Shown piece after piece: positions 1-18,599 of a DNA stretch of 64,000 nucleotides (positions are counted from its first letter, which is position 1; every line of letters starts with the position of its first letter). This DNA comes from Paraspadella gotoi (Eukaryota; Chaetognatha), in NCBI GenBank assembly GCA_051294375.1, contig CM119263.1, positions 28,169,260-28,233,259 on the forward strand, in the 5' to 3' direction. Both the position numbers and the translations under genes were made by a program. The notes under the pieces are model-generated. The model saw only the letters and a program-made list of their open reading frames with translations, was not told the DNA's origin and did no database searches.

Positions 1-768
1 GTTTTTCTCAAGAAGAAATACAAGAACATCATCGAGGACAATGTTAAAGACGGTGAGCACAAAAATAATATAGATATTTTTAAATTTCAATAAATAGTTT
101 AGAAAAAAAAATTAACAATACCATGAATAAACCTATTATTCTTTTTCCCAAAATTTGGCGAATTAAAATATTTGTGATCGAGTCACAGTATCAAGGAAAA
201 GTTACACTACTGCAATATGCAAATGATATTTAAATATCCATACTATTGAGAAAAAAGTTAGACCCAATTTAAAACGTAATTGAGTGAAAGAATGAAAGAA
301 TTACATTATTTTTTATCTTTTTATTTAAAGGGCTCTACTCCATGGATTACATTCTGGAGCACAAGCTGTACCTCCCGGAACCACCAGGTGTGTAAGGTGA
401 TTAGAAAAGAGGAAGGAAGAGAGAGAGAGAGAAAGAGAGAGAGAGAAAGAGAGAGAGGGATCCTCTCTAAAAAGTCCTCTCTTTTGTTGATGTTTTACTT
501 TTTTTTCTGCTTCAGCGATCGTGGATGCTGAACTTAAAGCTTCGGGCAAAATCAAAACCATCGGGAAAGAATCCGAGGTGAGAAAGAAGAAGATGACGAT
601 GACGATGACGATGACGATGATGATGATAGTTATCCGAGCACCAATCCCTGCATCTTCCTCGTATCAGATGGACTTCGCGTTGTCGGTTCTATTCATATTT
701 TCCGCCTTGATGGGAATGAGTGGAATCAATAAAAAGAAATGAAGATTGACTCGAAAAATATGAACTTG

Positions 769-875
<107 letters not shown>

Positions 876-1852
876 TATCAGGGCGGTCGGCCTAATTAAA
901 AACATTTTGTTTTAAAAGGGGAGAAACGATTTTTTCTTTCGCTCGTGAATCACGACGGACGCGATTTTGTTTCTACGTAAATTTTTTTCGCCGCCTTTGT
1001 TTTTTTTGTGTTTGTTTATTATGTTTCACTGTTGTTTTTATTGTTAAATTATTGTCATTTTCTGTTAAGTTTCATATGAATTTCCGATTTTTTTTTCGTT
1101 TTTGTTGAAAACAGACTTACGATGTTCGGGAAATGCGCGCGCATTTTCAAAAGAAGGAAGAGAAAATGGCGGAACTGAGGAGAAAAGGAGACAAGATGTT
1201 GGTAATTTAAGTTTAATATGTAATAAATGAATTTAATAAATAAAATAAAAACATTTAAGTATACATATTTATATAGATATAAAGTATAGATATTGATATA
1301 TGAATATTAATCTCGACTTGCTAAAAATATGCTAACGAAATTGAAGAACTAAATCTTATTTTAAATCAACCAAACGCTCACTGCATTAAAATCTTTTTCT
1401 CCATCTCCTCAGGACGACGACGTGACGTGCTTTTCTTCAACTCTTTGAAAGAGGCCAAAAGGTGAGTTCCCCAACTGATACTCACCCTTTGAGAATCCAT
1501 TTGACATTTTTCCGCGCAGATTCGTCTCTGCGACGACACGCCGTTGTACGAACCCGGCGTCGGCCGCCGGTACGCACGGTTCGATGTCGCAAGCGTCCGC
1601 GACGAAGCGATTCTCGGACCGTAAGTACAGGAACAGTAATAGACATTATTTGAGAGCGAGAACATCTTTTTAAGTTCATTATTTTTGAAAAGTAGCTATG
1701 TAGCTATGCTGATGAATTTTTTGTGTGGTCATTGTTTCTTCTTGCTGCTCCTTTCAGATTAGGGCATAAAATCGACGCTCGCGGCCGAGGAAATAATCAG
1801 GCGACACCCCGCCGTCCAGAGGAACTTACAGGTTAGTGAGATACTCAAAATA

Positions 1853-1865
1853 TTAATCAATCAAT

Positions 1866-1915
<50 letters not shown>
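1853..1915. repeat. (CAAT)n microsatellite
   Basis: About 15 tandem CAAT units in a copy A intron, followed to about 2150 by degenerate CCATCAAT-like sequence. Confidence 0.9.
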
Positions 1916-2935
1916 TCTTAGTTAATTTTCTCGCTCCATTCATTCAACCATCCATCAATGAATCCGTCCTCCATACTCCATCTACTTATCAGTCCTCCAT
2001 CATTGCAATCTATCATCATCCATATCCATCATTCAATGCCACTCATCCCCTTTTCAAATTCCATCATCAATCCATCATTACAAACATCCCTTCAATTCAA
2101 TCACTACAATCAATCAAATGTCAATCAATCAATCCGTCCCATCCATCCATCCCAGACTCGCGCGCCGCCAGAGATCGACGCCTGAACTCACACGCGACCG
2201 CAAAGAAGAAAAGCGTCAAATGATGAAGAAATCTGACGAAATCACCTCAGCGCCATCTTTACACGGCCGAAGTCCGCGCCCTCTTGCAGAAAGCCGAGGC
2301 ATCAACTCCTCAGAGTGAACCGACGAGTGCGGGTTACATGCCAAAGGCGGGCATAGACTAAGGGTGTAGAGATAGATGGTAGATGATGTTTGAGCATTAA
2401 TTTAGTTAATAGTGCGTCGCCGTTGACTTAGCTTATATAAGAGAGATAAAAAAGACATATAACAAACAAAATTATAGTGAGTCAAATGCTATTTCGAAGT
2501 TTGAGAAGCAATAGAGAATTCTAATTTTTTAATCTTACTCCTATGATCGCCACAGCTATTTTGTTAAAACTTATATGATTATTAATGATTTATAATTGAT
2601 ATTTATTAAAAAAAAACGGTAAGTCACAAGCCAAACCTATTAAAAGCGTTAGTAGTTTTTATATTAAAAACAGGCGTAGTACGCGCTCCGACTCCTGAGG
2701 CGGAGCGACAGGAGGTAGCAGGCGTCACAAGAAGCACCTCTAAAGACCATTATAGGTAGCCCTGAACCGGCTTCGCCCGGTCATCGGCTCGATAAAAACA
2801 TAACAAAAGCTGTTTAAAATTGCAAAAGCCTTGGTAAAAAGTTGGTTCCGATTTCTATCATTTAAAGCTTACTTAAAGAAGATAGTAACTATTATATCAC
2901 TTTCATGATAGGGATTGCCTGGTGTAAGAGAGATG

Positions 2936-3110
2936 GCGTGGGCTACGCTGGGAGTGAATAAACGAAACTGTGAGAGAGTGTTGATTGAAAGCCTGAAGGT
3001 TCCATGTATGTTATTATCTAGTGAGTGTGATGGAGGCGTTAAATCGCCAGAGCCTATTCAAAGTCTGGGGCAAGTTAGCGTATTTATTAAATAATTTGAT
3101 AATTTTGTTG
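2936..3110 (+). repeat. Dispersed repeat family 2, copy 1
   Basis: Diverged copy of a repeat also seen near 14866, 34097 and 53957. Shared landmarks are GGGAGTGAATAAACGA, then a TTGATTGAAAGC block, then GGGGCAAG. It lies in a copy A intron. No coding potential is seen; probably an old short retroelement. Confidence 0.6.
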
Positions 3111-4472
3111 CAATTTCATTCGAATTTGTTTTACTAATAACGTTTTAACTAGGATGATGATAACGGGGCTCTAACTATAGAAAAAAGAAAACGCCGTGGG
3201 CCAACGAATTAAAAAACTAATGTAAGCCTTTACTTCTCTCTTCTTCTACCAAAGGAGGTGATCGGAATCCCGGAAAATCCCTTCAGAGTAAAAGAGGAAG
3301 AAGAAAAAGGAAAGAAGAAAACGATCGTGAGAGACGAAGAGATCGAGGAATTGTTGAATCAAGCGGAAGAGAAGATTTCCTACAGGTGAGGGAAGTTAGG
3401 GTCAGGACAAATGAGGGAAAGATTATGGGTAAGTAATGGATTGGTCACGAGGGAGGCGATGATGCCGAGGCGAATGGGAGAAAAAGAGAAAGGTTATGTT
3501 TGAACTGGGACTTGGGGGGGGGAAATTACATGTAGAATGTGTGAAGTTTGTTGTGTTTCTGTTTAAAGGTTCGACCCGAAGGCAGTTCACAACAAACCGA
3601 GAACCATCCTCGTCATGGACGGCTCAGACGAGAACGCCACTTTCAACTGGTCAGTCGTCAATTCAACATAGCCGATCAAATTTAAATGCTAATGTATACA
3701 GCATTCAAATTATCTATCATCAGTATCAAAATATATTTTTAACTGCTTTTTTCTGAGCGTACTTGCCTAATTTATTCTATATATAAGCTTTTAAAAATTC
3801 TTACTTTTCTCAGTAAAAATCTAAAAAAAATGATAAATTATTAAAGATGATGTTAAGTAACGACTTTTTTTATTTTTAAGTTTTTATGGGATATCTGGAT
3901 TATACAACAACAACTTTTGACGCTTAATTTAAACAGGTACACTGAAAGAATCAACAACAGTTTCGCGGCGAAGATAAACAGTTAACGCTTATCAAAAAGA
4001 AGTCAGAGGAATTCAGAGAAACGTGCAGGACTGCTTTTTGAATATGAGGGTGAGTACGGTAAGGTGCGCAGAGTCGGAGAATGAGGGAGATATTTTTATT
4101 TATTACTCTGTTAAAGCAAGTCAAACTTTTTTTTTGTTTCTAAAAAGTAAAAACTAAAAGTTCTAAAAAGTAAAAAGTTCCGAGAAGATTCTAAGTAAAA
4201 TTATGGAAAAAAAAGAATAATTGTGAATAAGAGCCTTTTTTCGTACTCGAAAGCTTTCATTTAGAAATTACTTCTTTATGCAAATAAGTTTACCGCTAAA
4301 TCAAGTGCAACTACACATTTCCCAGAACAAAAAGTCTCTGCTGAGTCTCCGCCAACGGAATGACTTATCAAAAGGAACAAAAGATTCACCCACAATCGTT
4401 TGGTGATGTCACCAAAGATTGGAGGCAGTGGACGCTAGAGAGCGACTCAAGCTCGACGTTTGCGATGTCTCC

Positions 4473-4479
<7 letters not shown>

Positions 4480-4559
<80 letters not shown>

Positions 4560-4607
4560 CTTCTCTCTTCTCTCTTTCTCTTTCTCTCTCTCTCTCTCTC
4601 ACATCCC
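4480..4607. repeat. (CT)n array forming the polypyrimidine tract of a splice acceptor
   Basis: A CT array, broken by a few TCTT units, runs to within about 20 bases of the acceptor at 4624 (CTTCACAG). It therefore takes the position of the polypyrimidine tract for the last exon of copy A. Confidence 0.85.
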
Positions 4608-4803
4608 TATCCGCCTCTTCACAGGCGAAACCTAAGTCCGCCTTCATGGATCAGGCGATGTGGCGCGAAGAGGAAGAACAGACGCGCACGTGAGCGCCTG
4701 TACGAAGCAGGCATCATTCCTGGCAACGTGAAAATTGCAGGAGGAGGCGACGGCTGCTGACAAGTTCGTCGACGACTACCTCAGGGGAAGGATTCGCGTC
4801 TGA

Positions 4804-5467
4804 GTAGCGCCTCTGGGAGAGCTCCTTTAGGAAAGCGCTCTTTAAAGGAGCGCTTTTAATAAAAATGCTTTGTAAAGAGCACTTTGGTGGGAGCAATATT
4901 TCAAGGACTCTTGCGTGAGAGCGCTGAGCTATTACGTATAGAACTTCTTTTACGAAGCGCTTTTTTTGAGGATTAACAAATAAATTCATTTGGACTTTCC
5001 GAAGCGCCTGATTGGATGGTCCGCAAGTGATGCTGTTTTTTGATCCCTCCACTTAAAGACTCGAAGCGATATTAAGTTATAAAATTGCAATAATTCTCGA
5101 AGGCGTTCTTTTTGTCGCTAAAGTGAAGAAACCTAATTCTTTTTTTTAACAAAAATCACATATACCACTACTAATTTTACAAATCGCTCAACAAGTTCAA
5201 AAAACTTACTAGTCACAATTCACGAAAGGAAATATTTTATTTTCTTCGTGGTAAAATTTGCTCAAAATGTTTTATATCTTTATTATTTTGTACTTTGACC
5301 AAAGTGAATTGAATCTCAACCAAACCAAAGCAAAAAACAGGATTAATAAAAAAATAGGCCTCAATGTTTTTTTGAGAGAATGTCTTGATTCCTCAACATA
5401 GAAGAACAAACCGTCAATGACAATATCATCAAGTGAATTAAAATATATATAAACTGACAAACTAAAA
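4804..5467. other. Intergenic spacer between paralogs A and B
   Basis: AT-rich spacer. At about 4805-4990 a GC-moderate stretch repeats the motif GAGCGCTTT on both strands in a loose hairpin-like arrangement (for example AAGCGCTCTTTAAAGGAGCGCTTTT). Otherwise nothing recognisable; the copy B promoter should lie here. Confidence 0.4.
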
Positions 5468-7742
5468 ATGGATCAAGGGTCTGCTCGGCATCGCAAGGTC
5501 ATGAGGCAACTCAACGACGAGAGAGACGAAATCAAACGAACAGGTGATGACATTTTAATGACATTTTTTGGGGGTAAAAATGTCATTCCTCAGTAAAGAT
5601 ATTATTATTTTTAAGGAGATTAATTTCGATACTGTCTTCTATTTTATTTTATTTTTTTCGTTGTAATCGAGTAACTAAAAAGTGATTTTCCTACCTCACA
5701 ATATTGTTTTAATATTTTCCTTTGATATATATTTTTTTTTAAATTTAGAAATATGATTATGATTTCATTTTCAGCCAAGAATCAAATGCGAAAAATCGTT
5801 TCAACGAATGTCGAGGACGGATTGTACCCAATGGAATACATAATGGAGAACAAACTTTATCTCCCGGGTACAAAAAGATAATAAAAAATAATTGGGAAAA
5901 ATAATAAAAGAAAAAAATATTTTTAAAATAAAACTTTTCTTTGTTTCGTTAGAACCTCCGGCGCTGAAACAACAAGAATTGAAAGAAATCGAACTTTTGA
6001 AGCAAAGGAAAGAATTTCGACAACAGATGCACGCGGAGGATTTGGTGAGTACAAAATATACAAAAATAGGATTAAATGAATATGGAAAACTGAAACAAAA
6101 TGAAAAATAGGATTAAAAGAATATGGAAAACTGAAATATAAAAAAATAGTTGGATAAAGAACTTTGGGCAAAGGTGAGGCTAAGCTTATCTCAAAGGAAA
6201 GGTACTACTCCCAAAAATAAATACGAGACAAATGGTCAGTTACATTCAATTTTTTTAAAAGAGAAGCTAAAGAAATGGAACTATTGTTTGATCACAAAAA
6301 TGTCATCCAAAAAGAGAAAAACCGCGGAAAAGAATTTCTGAAATTCGACTCCCGACCAAAAAATATCGTACGACATTTTTCGATTTTCTTTGCTATCATT
6401 TTTTTTTTCTTCTTTCCTTCATAAATTTTAATTTTTTCACCAACTTTTCTTTTCGTTCTTCTATCAACTTCGGATTTTTCCTACTTTTGTTTAAATACTT
6501 CATGTCTTCTATTCTAATTTCTTTTTAATCATTTCATTTTCTATTTCCCTTCAAATTCTGCTTTTTTTCCCCGTCGGTGCAAAACAATTTGTTAAATTAG
6601 AAATTTAGGTTTTCTCTCCCCTTTCCACCCCATTTCCTTTCCTTCCTTCTTATCTCTTACTTACCTTTTCTTTTCCTCACCTCCCTACCTTTCCCTCCTC
6701 AGGAGAGAACGATGAAGAGAGAGCAACTCAAGGCCGACCTCCAAGATTTGATCAGTTGTCACGACGACCCTCAAAGCGACGACGAGGATTTTCTCAGACA
6801 AGTCGACTACGAACCGCGCCCCATGAGCAGGTTGTTGTCGTTGTCATTGTTTTTCTTGCTTTCGTTACTGTCATCGGTAGCTAATCGGTAGCTAATAGAA
6901 GTTAGAAAGCGTAATTGTTTTACCATATTTTTTAAAGAAAATTTTTTGGAAATATGGGGGAAAATACCGAAACCACTTATTCCGAATATATATCGTTGCA
7001 GAACTCGAAACTTCGTGGAGAATGTGCAGAACATGATCCCCCAATATCCTCAACCCGTGGACCCAGAAGCCGAAGAACCGATGTTCGCCAAACCCCTGGT
7101 GAATTTAGACTCTTTACTTTTCTTTCGGTTCCTTGCTTCTCTTAGTTTCTATTCTTTATACTGTTTCCGCTTCTGTTTCGGCTAATTCTTTTTCTGTTTC
7201 CGTTCTGTTTCTTCTTTCCATTTTTTTATAAATTGTATTTTATGCTCTTTTCTTGTCTCTCTCGTCACAACCAATATAAACTTATAAAATATTTCAAATT
7301 TTTTTTTTAAATTATCTCCTACTTTAAATCCTCTTTAAAAACGAATGTTTTATTTCCCTTCTCATTTCACTTCACCTGTGCTTTTTTTGCTTCTTCTTTT
7401 CACTTTTTTCTTTTACCGTCAAACCTCATATTTTTTATCGTCGGTTTCTTCTATTTTTCTTTCGATCTAATGATGTTTTTCCTCTTCATGTTTTTTCTTT
7501 TGTTCTTTTTATGTTTTTCCTTCGACCCAGAATTCAGCTCATCCTTCCGAAGGTTAATGAGGCTGGAGAGATTCGTTGGATCGATTATTCAAAACGTCAA
7601 TCCACCGGTAGAAATAGAAATAGAGAGAGAGAGATCGCCTCTCTCTCCCTCTCTCTCTCTCTATCTCGCTCTCTCTTTTCTCGCATTCACCTTCGAGTCA
7701 ACCGACAAAATTAAAATACGAGGCTCTTGTTTTCGCCCGACG

Positions 7743-7835
<93 letters not shown>

Positions 7836-10410
7836 TCTCTCACTCTGGCCCAACATCGCCCAACCGACGCATCTGACCCCAAATGCGTCGAGGACAACCT
7901 CAAAACGCCGTCGACGTTTGACGATAAAAGTCATTGCAGATGGTTTAGCTATTGCGGATCCAGTTTGTCAGACCCTACAGCGACGATGGGAGGGAGTTAA
8001 AGTGGCGTAAATTGCTAGGGTCATCCTGAATTAAGAGTTCCGAACGAAACATATGCAGCCAGGAAATTCAACCCGTTATCTATATTCTTTGACGCTTTAC
8101 TTTTTGTCTTTTTTTTTTTCATTCTTCAAAAATTCTTTCAATTTTTCAATCAATCGATCAGTCGGTCAATCAATAAAACTGAAATTGAACAAATAAATCC
8201 ATCATCTACCCTCCCAAACCCCTCTCTTCCAATCCCCTCTCTTCCCCCCCCCCACCTCACCCCCCAAGCCCCTCCGCGAGCGGCCATCCCCCCGCCGTCT
8301 TCCGCCAAATGATGTCGGCGTCCCGACGCCTCGATCCCGAGGGCGACCGGCGCGCCTTCTCCGATCGAATCAACGCGCGCGCCGACGAGATCCTCCGCTG
8401 GACCGGGAGCGGGCGCGACGCCGGGGACGGCGCAGGCGCGGTGGAGAGGCGGCGTCGGACTCGGGGCGTCAGGACGTCTACACGAGGAACGCAGTGGCCG
8501 AAGGAAACAAGGCTTTCGCCTCCGAGATGGAAAAGTTGATGAAGAGGGCGGAATATTTGCTCTACGCCGACGAATACACGCAGCCGAAGGTTTTTTTTTA
8601 TTTTTGATTGATTGATTGATCCGATTTGGTTTGATTGATTTATTAACTGGATGATTTACTGGCTTGTTTGAATGTATTGATTCTTTGGTAGAATGAGTGA
8701 AAAAATTTTATTTTGGTTCAATTAAATTTTATTTAGATTATGAATTTATTCAGGTTTTGATTGATTGCTTTCGTGAATTGATTAATTGAATTATATATAG
8801 ATTTATAGATTTATTGAATGCTTCGCGTAATTCTATTGATAATTTAACTTTGTCTATGCAAAAGTTTGATTCGATTGGAGGTTCATTTTCCCACCCCCTT
8901 ACTCTTTGTCCCCTTCTAGACCCGCAAGATTCCTCCCAACCCCATCAAACTCAGCGCCCGCGACGCCTACGGCGACGACCTCTCGGATTACCGCCCGTCG
9001 CCCCCGCCGATGTTGACGAGGAGAGCACGTGATCCGGAAATCGACGAGCTCTTCCAGCGCACCTCGGAGAAGATGCACTACAAGTTCGATCCGGAGACGG
9101 TCAAGGTGGGTAGCTGAACTCTATAGTTATTTTTAGTAAGAGATTCGTTCTTGTTTTGTATATATAAACTAATAAATAAAAGATTTTTATTTTTAAAATT
9201 TATATCAATTTTTAATTTAACTTTGATTTTAAATGTTTAAAAACAAATAATAATTTAATAATTTTATGAATTCATAATATAACAATTTTACTAAATCAAA
9301 CTTTTTTTAATATTACAATTTTTAATTAATTTTTTTTCCGTTTTTTATTTTTTTACATACTTGATTTTTATATTAATCTACAATATCTAAAATTTAATTT
9401 CCGTAATATCTTTCACGTCTTCCAGATCCCGACCGACAAGAGAATGATGGTGATGACAGGCAACACGGTCACCGACATGGACTTGGATTGGGTCCGAGGA
9501 AAAGGATCAAATATCTCGAAGTTTTCCGAGGAGGAAGAATCGCTGAGTCCGATTCAGGTCTGGGGTGGGAATATTAGTATATTGTGGCAGGAGATAGTTC
9601 GAGTCTGCCACAATATTTTATTATATTTTATATAATATTTGTATATTATTATGTATAAAGGCAACGACTGTGCATTTAGCTAAGGAGCTTGTTTGTGAGA
9701 TATACATGTGGATAAGGCGATAAGGCTTAATGACTATCCGCCAGTTCTTTAACCTCTCGAGCAGCCATGGAACGGGTCCTGAGCTTGGTTTTACCCGCAG
9801 GGTAGGTACTGGGTTGGGATTGAACGGGTCACGACTGAAGGTGTCATGCTTACAGGAGGGGAGAAGTAAAGATTTTCGCTATTTGCTCTATTCTCAACCA
9901 TCAATTGTATTGTCTTAGCAGATAAACTATTTCTCGTTGCCTACTTTCCACCCCCTCAACAGCGCCAAATCCGCGCGACTAGGATGGCGGTTGACAAAAG
10001 CATGGAGCACTACCGAGACAAGACGTCGACGATCAGCTTCGCCGACGGGATCACCTACGATATGGAGGACAAAGGGCGACCCGAGGGATTCGGTGAGTGG
10101 AAAGTCACGGTCACCAAAACAAGAACATCAAAAAGAACAACAACACTAACAAGAACAACAAATAGACGACGACGACTGCATTGAAAACAGCTTCTTCCTT
10201 TCTCCAGGCACGATCGCACAAAGCGCTTGGAGCGAGATAGAGACAGAGTACAAACTGTCGACCAAGCCGCGCCCCGACCCGCCCGAGTCGGCCACCTCGT
10301 GGCGGCAGAAGAGACAGGAGGAAGCAGCGCAGCCCAAACGGCACTCACCGCTGCCCAAAACCGAAGCCGACGATTTAGTGGACGAGTTTTTGGGAGGGAA
10401 GCTGTTTTGA
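5468..10410 (+). CDS. Paralog copy B of an unrecognised coiled-coil/charged protein family, multi-exon
   Basis: Function unknown. Exons with consistent splice phase: 5468-5543 ([21 protein letters not shown]), 5775-5867, 5953-6044, 6703-6830, 7002-7098, 7538-7607, about 8268-8589, 8920-9105, 9426-9557, 9963-10092 and 10208-10410 (TGA). Possible extra small exons lie near 6150-6173 and 6245-6345. The protein is hydrophilic, with a helical Lys/Glu-rich N-terminal part ([19 protein letters not shown]), an acidic middle ([12 protein letters not shown]), a motif [13 protein letters not shown], a block [17 protein letters not shown] and the tail [14 protein letters not shown]. No signal peptide or membrane segment is seen. 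The exon at 8268-8589 has two competing open frames; only the one giving [16 protein letters not shown] joins the next exon in phase, and it makes an Arg/Pro-rich start. Intron phases and motifs match copy A, so this is a tandem paralog pair. AATAAA occurs near 10904. Confidence 0.75.
7740..7842. repeat. (CT)n microsatellite
   Basis: About 100 bases of CT in an intron of copy B, on the coding strand. Confidence 0.95.
9715..9935 (-). mobile_element. tRNA-derived SINE-like repeat (family 1), reverse orientation
   Basis: On the minus strand a B-box-like GTTCAATCCCAACCC is followed by a GTACCTACCC block, matching the order in the copies at 21693 and 46580. It sits in a copy B intron. Ends are approximate and the A box is degenerate. 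Confidence 0.5.
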
Positions 10411-11090
10411 AAAATGGGAGGACGAAGAGGAGAAAGGACGAACAGCTGCGGCCAAGTTGGAGGATCGCTGGTGTCTTTAATCGACGGAGCGTTGGAGAGC
10501 ATCATCTTGAGACGCTTGAAGAGAGAGTTGTACTCATGTTAATGTAGTCAAAGAAAAGTCTGAAGAATCTCAACAAGTTGACAATGAAAGTCCATCTTAA
10601 ATATACTAAACTATTTAATCATATCAAAGTGCCTTTAAATACATAACGGACGAGTCATTATTAGAATATATATAACTAGGTTTACATTTTGCGTGTTGTA
10701 CAGATTCTTGTCTCCCTTATTATACAGTCCCTCTGTTACTTTTTTTGGATTTGATATATTTATTTATTTATTTATAAATGAACCAGAGTTACGAACTAGA
10801 GAGCGTACGATGGGGTATATATAATCTTTGTTCTATTGAACTTAACAAGTTCAGATTCAAGTCGGCTAAATGTTCGTATGTTTTATTAAACATGTATTTA
10901 GAAAATAAAGTTAAAAGCATAATAATTAATTAGAAAGAAATTTGGGTCATGAAATAATTAGTCTATGTTAATAATAAACAAGATGGACATTCCTTTCAAA
11001 TACTAACAAAAAAATTAAACTAAAAAAATAACAATAGTTGATTCAAATGTACATTTAATGGTTAAAGTTTATTGTTTTACGCCCTTCCGA
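10411..11090. other. Intergenic spacer between copy B and the SynGAP-like gene
   Basis: AT-rich and non-coding. It contains the probable copy B 3' UTR and an AATAAA near 10904. No RasGAP-coding exon is visible. Confidence 0.5.
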
Positions 11091-16721
<5,631 letters not shown>

Positions 16722-16739
16722 CCGGAAACGATCGTCTTT

Positions 16740-16741
<2 letters not shown>

Positions 16742-16818
<77 letters not shown>

Positions 16819-16819
16819 A
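16742..16819. repeat. (CT)n microsatellite
   Basis: Interrupted CT array starting about 20 bases after the stop codon of the SynGAP-like gene, so probably in its 3' UTR. Confidence 0.95.
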
Positions 16820-17350
16820 TTAATAGTAATTATCATTTCCGATTTAATAAATATCTTATTAACCCAATGGTTTTACTTTTCGTTAATTTAAACGTTTGCT
16901 CAATTTTTTGACTTTGTTTGTTTAGACGTACTTTTCCATACTTTGTTTTTTTTCTTTTTCCTGTTGTTTGCGATTAGTTGTCACGCCATTTTTTTTAACT
17001 CTGTGATATCGGCTGATTATTAACGATTAAACAGTTAAAAATTGCAAAATTTACGACCGACTGTTTTTGCCGCTTTTAACGACGGCGTAGATTGCAAGGA
17101 AAGAGAAGGATTACGTACCTTTATTCGCAAAAAAGCCGTGAACCTTTCAGTGTTTTCGTGTTTAATAGTTGATATTCAGGCGTTGAATATTGTGTCATTT
17201 TGCGAGTTGATTTTCATGCGCTGAATATGGTGCTCGTTTTACCAGTTGATATCGAAATAGAATGCGGTCGGCGAAATAGCGAGTGCTGCCGAAAGAATTT
17301 TGAAAAATGAAAAATATTATAAAACATTAAAGCGATATATAAATATGAAA

Positions 17351-17423
<73 letters not shown>

Positions 17424-17850
17424 AGAGAGAGAGAGAGAGTCCTCCTTCGCGCGTCGATTTCGAGTTTTGATTTCCAAGTTGATCTTCGTTGCCAAGGAAT
17501 ATCAACGTCCGCTTTTCTGAGGGATCTCAAGAGGGCGGGAGCTACCAAAATAAAAGAGCAATGCTCTTTAAGTCTTTTGTTAAGAGTTTTGTATTTACTA
17601 TTTACTTTTAAATTTTAAAAGAAAAAAAAGTAAAACCGAATGGTATTAAAAACAATATGAGCTATAATCTATATATTCCTAAATGACTACTAAGTTCTGA
17701 TGTACACACAGAAAAAGTTCTCTTTGAAAAAAAAAAATATATAATTACATCCATCAGAAAATTGTGCATCAAGTAGTAAAAACTTCATATAAACTAATAC
17801 ATTGTCCCCCAAATATAATACAATATATTCTCGTCCTAGTCCAGATGTCA
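16820..17850. other. Intergenic spacer with a (GA)n array at 17350-17439
   Basis: Between two convergent genes. Contains AATAAA near 16846 (possible polyadenylation signal for the SynGAP-like gene) and a (GA)n array. No coding exon is evident. Confidence 0.5.
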
Positions 17851-18561
17851 TCGTCGAAAGAGTTTAAAGATTCCGTGAACTGGCGCCGAAGCGACGGACA
17901 TCAACGTCGAAGCTAAACTGGACAAGAATCCTGATCCTTCGACGTCCTCAACGGTTCCGGGAACCGTCGCGGCGCCGAGGTCGTTATTGACGGCGCCGAG
18001 GTCGTTATTGACGGCGCCGAGGTCGTTATTGACGGCGCCGAGGTCGTCGGGTGCGGCGCAGGGGTCGTCGGTAGCGGCCCCAGGGTCGTCTTTTTCGGCG
18101 CTTCAAGTCATTCGAGGCGTCGTCGTCGTTCGCACTGAATCGTCGACGGCTTCGCTCGACGAGAGAGATTTCTCCTTCTTCTTCTTTGTTAGATTCTGAA
18201 AAAATGATTGTTTTAGTTAAAAATAATTGTTTAATGTTATTTTAACTAACAATTTACATATCGATCATCTATAATCGGAAAAAAAAAACCCGGACGAAGA
18301 AGTTTTTTTCTGTCATTAAAACGAAATAACAATTAGTCAGGTTGTATTATTTATATTAGCTATACTTAGCACTAGCCGTTTTAAGGATAACAAAAACACC
18401 AAATGACCGCCACCCACCAGAGATAGAATCTCCGTTGAGGTCGTTTTCTGTGAGTCCATTCGTTGCCATGCCAACCGATGCGTCTCCGTCTCTCTCTTCA
18501 CCGCGGTTTCGAGGACGACGGCGCGAAGAATCAACTTCAACTTTTGTTGCGGAGGAATGAC
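17848..18561 (-). CDS. Small unknown protein, two visible exons, with a coding-length minisatellite
   Basis: Not recognised. Visible exons are 18418-18561 (frame reading SATKVEVDSSRRRPRN ... NGLTENDLNGDSIS) and about 17848-18195, joined by a clean GT-AG intron. Joined in phase 1, the reading continues as ESNKEEEGEISLVERSRRRF, SANDDDASNDLKRRKRR, then becomes Arg-rich and stops near 17998. A second frame of the same exon reads DDLGAVNNDLGAVNNDLGAV and on to VEDVEGSGFLSSLASTLMS, ending at the FKLFRR stop near 17850; it is separated from its upstream part by an in-frame TGA at 18103-18105. Both frames look protein-like, so either a short intron or an indel lies near 18100. No upstream first exon was identified. 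Confidence 0.45.
17976..18056. repeat. 21-bp minisatellite
   Basis: About 3.7 copies of a 21-base unit containing GGCGCCGAGGTCGTTATTGA. The length is a multiple of three; on the minus strand it encodes the heptapeptide NNDLGAV. Confidence 0.9.
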
Positions 18562-18599
18562 CTTTTCGAATACAGGGTTCAAGTGTGAATGTATTTATG

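Noticed and set aside
10411-11090. RasGAP, C2 or PH exons of the SynGAP-like gene
   Set aside because: I looked for coding-looking stretches with splice sites here and found none.
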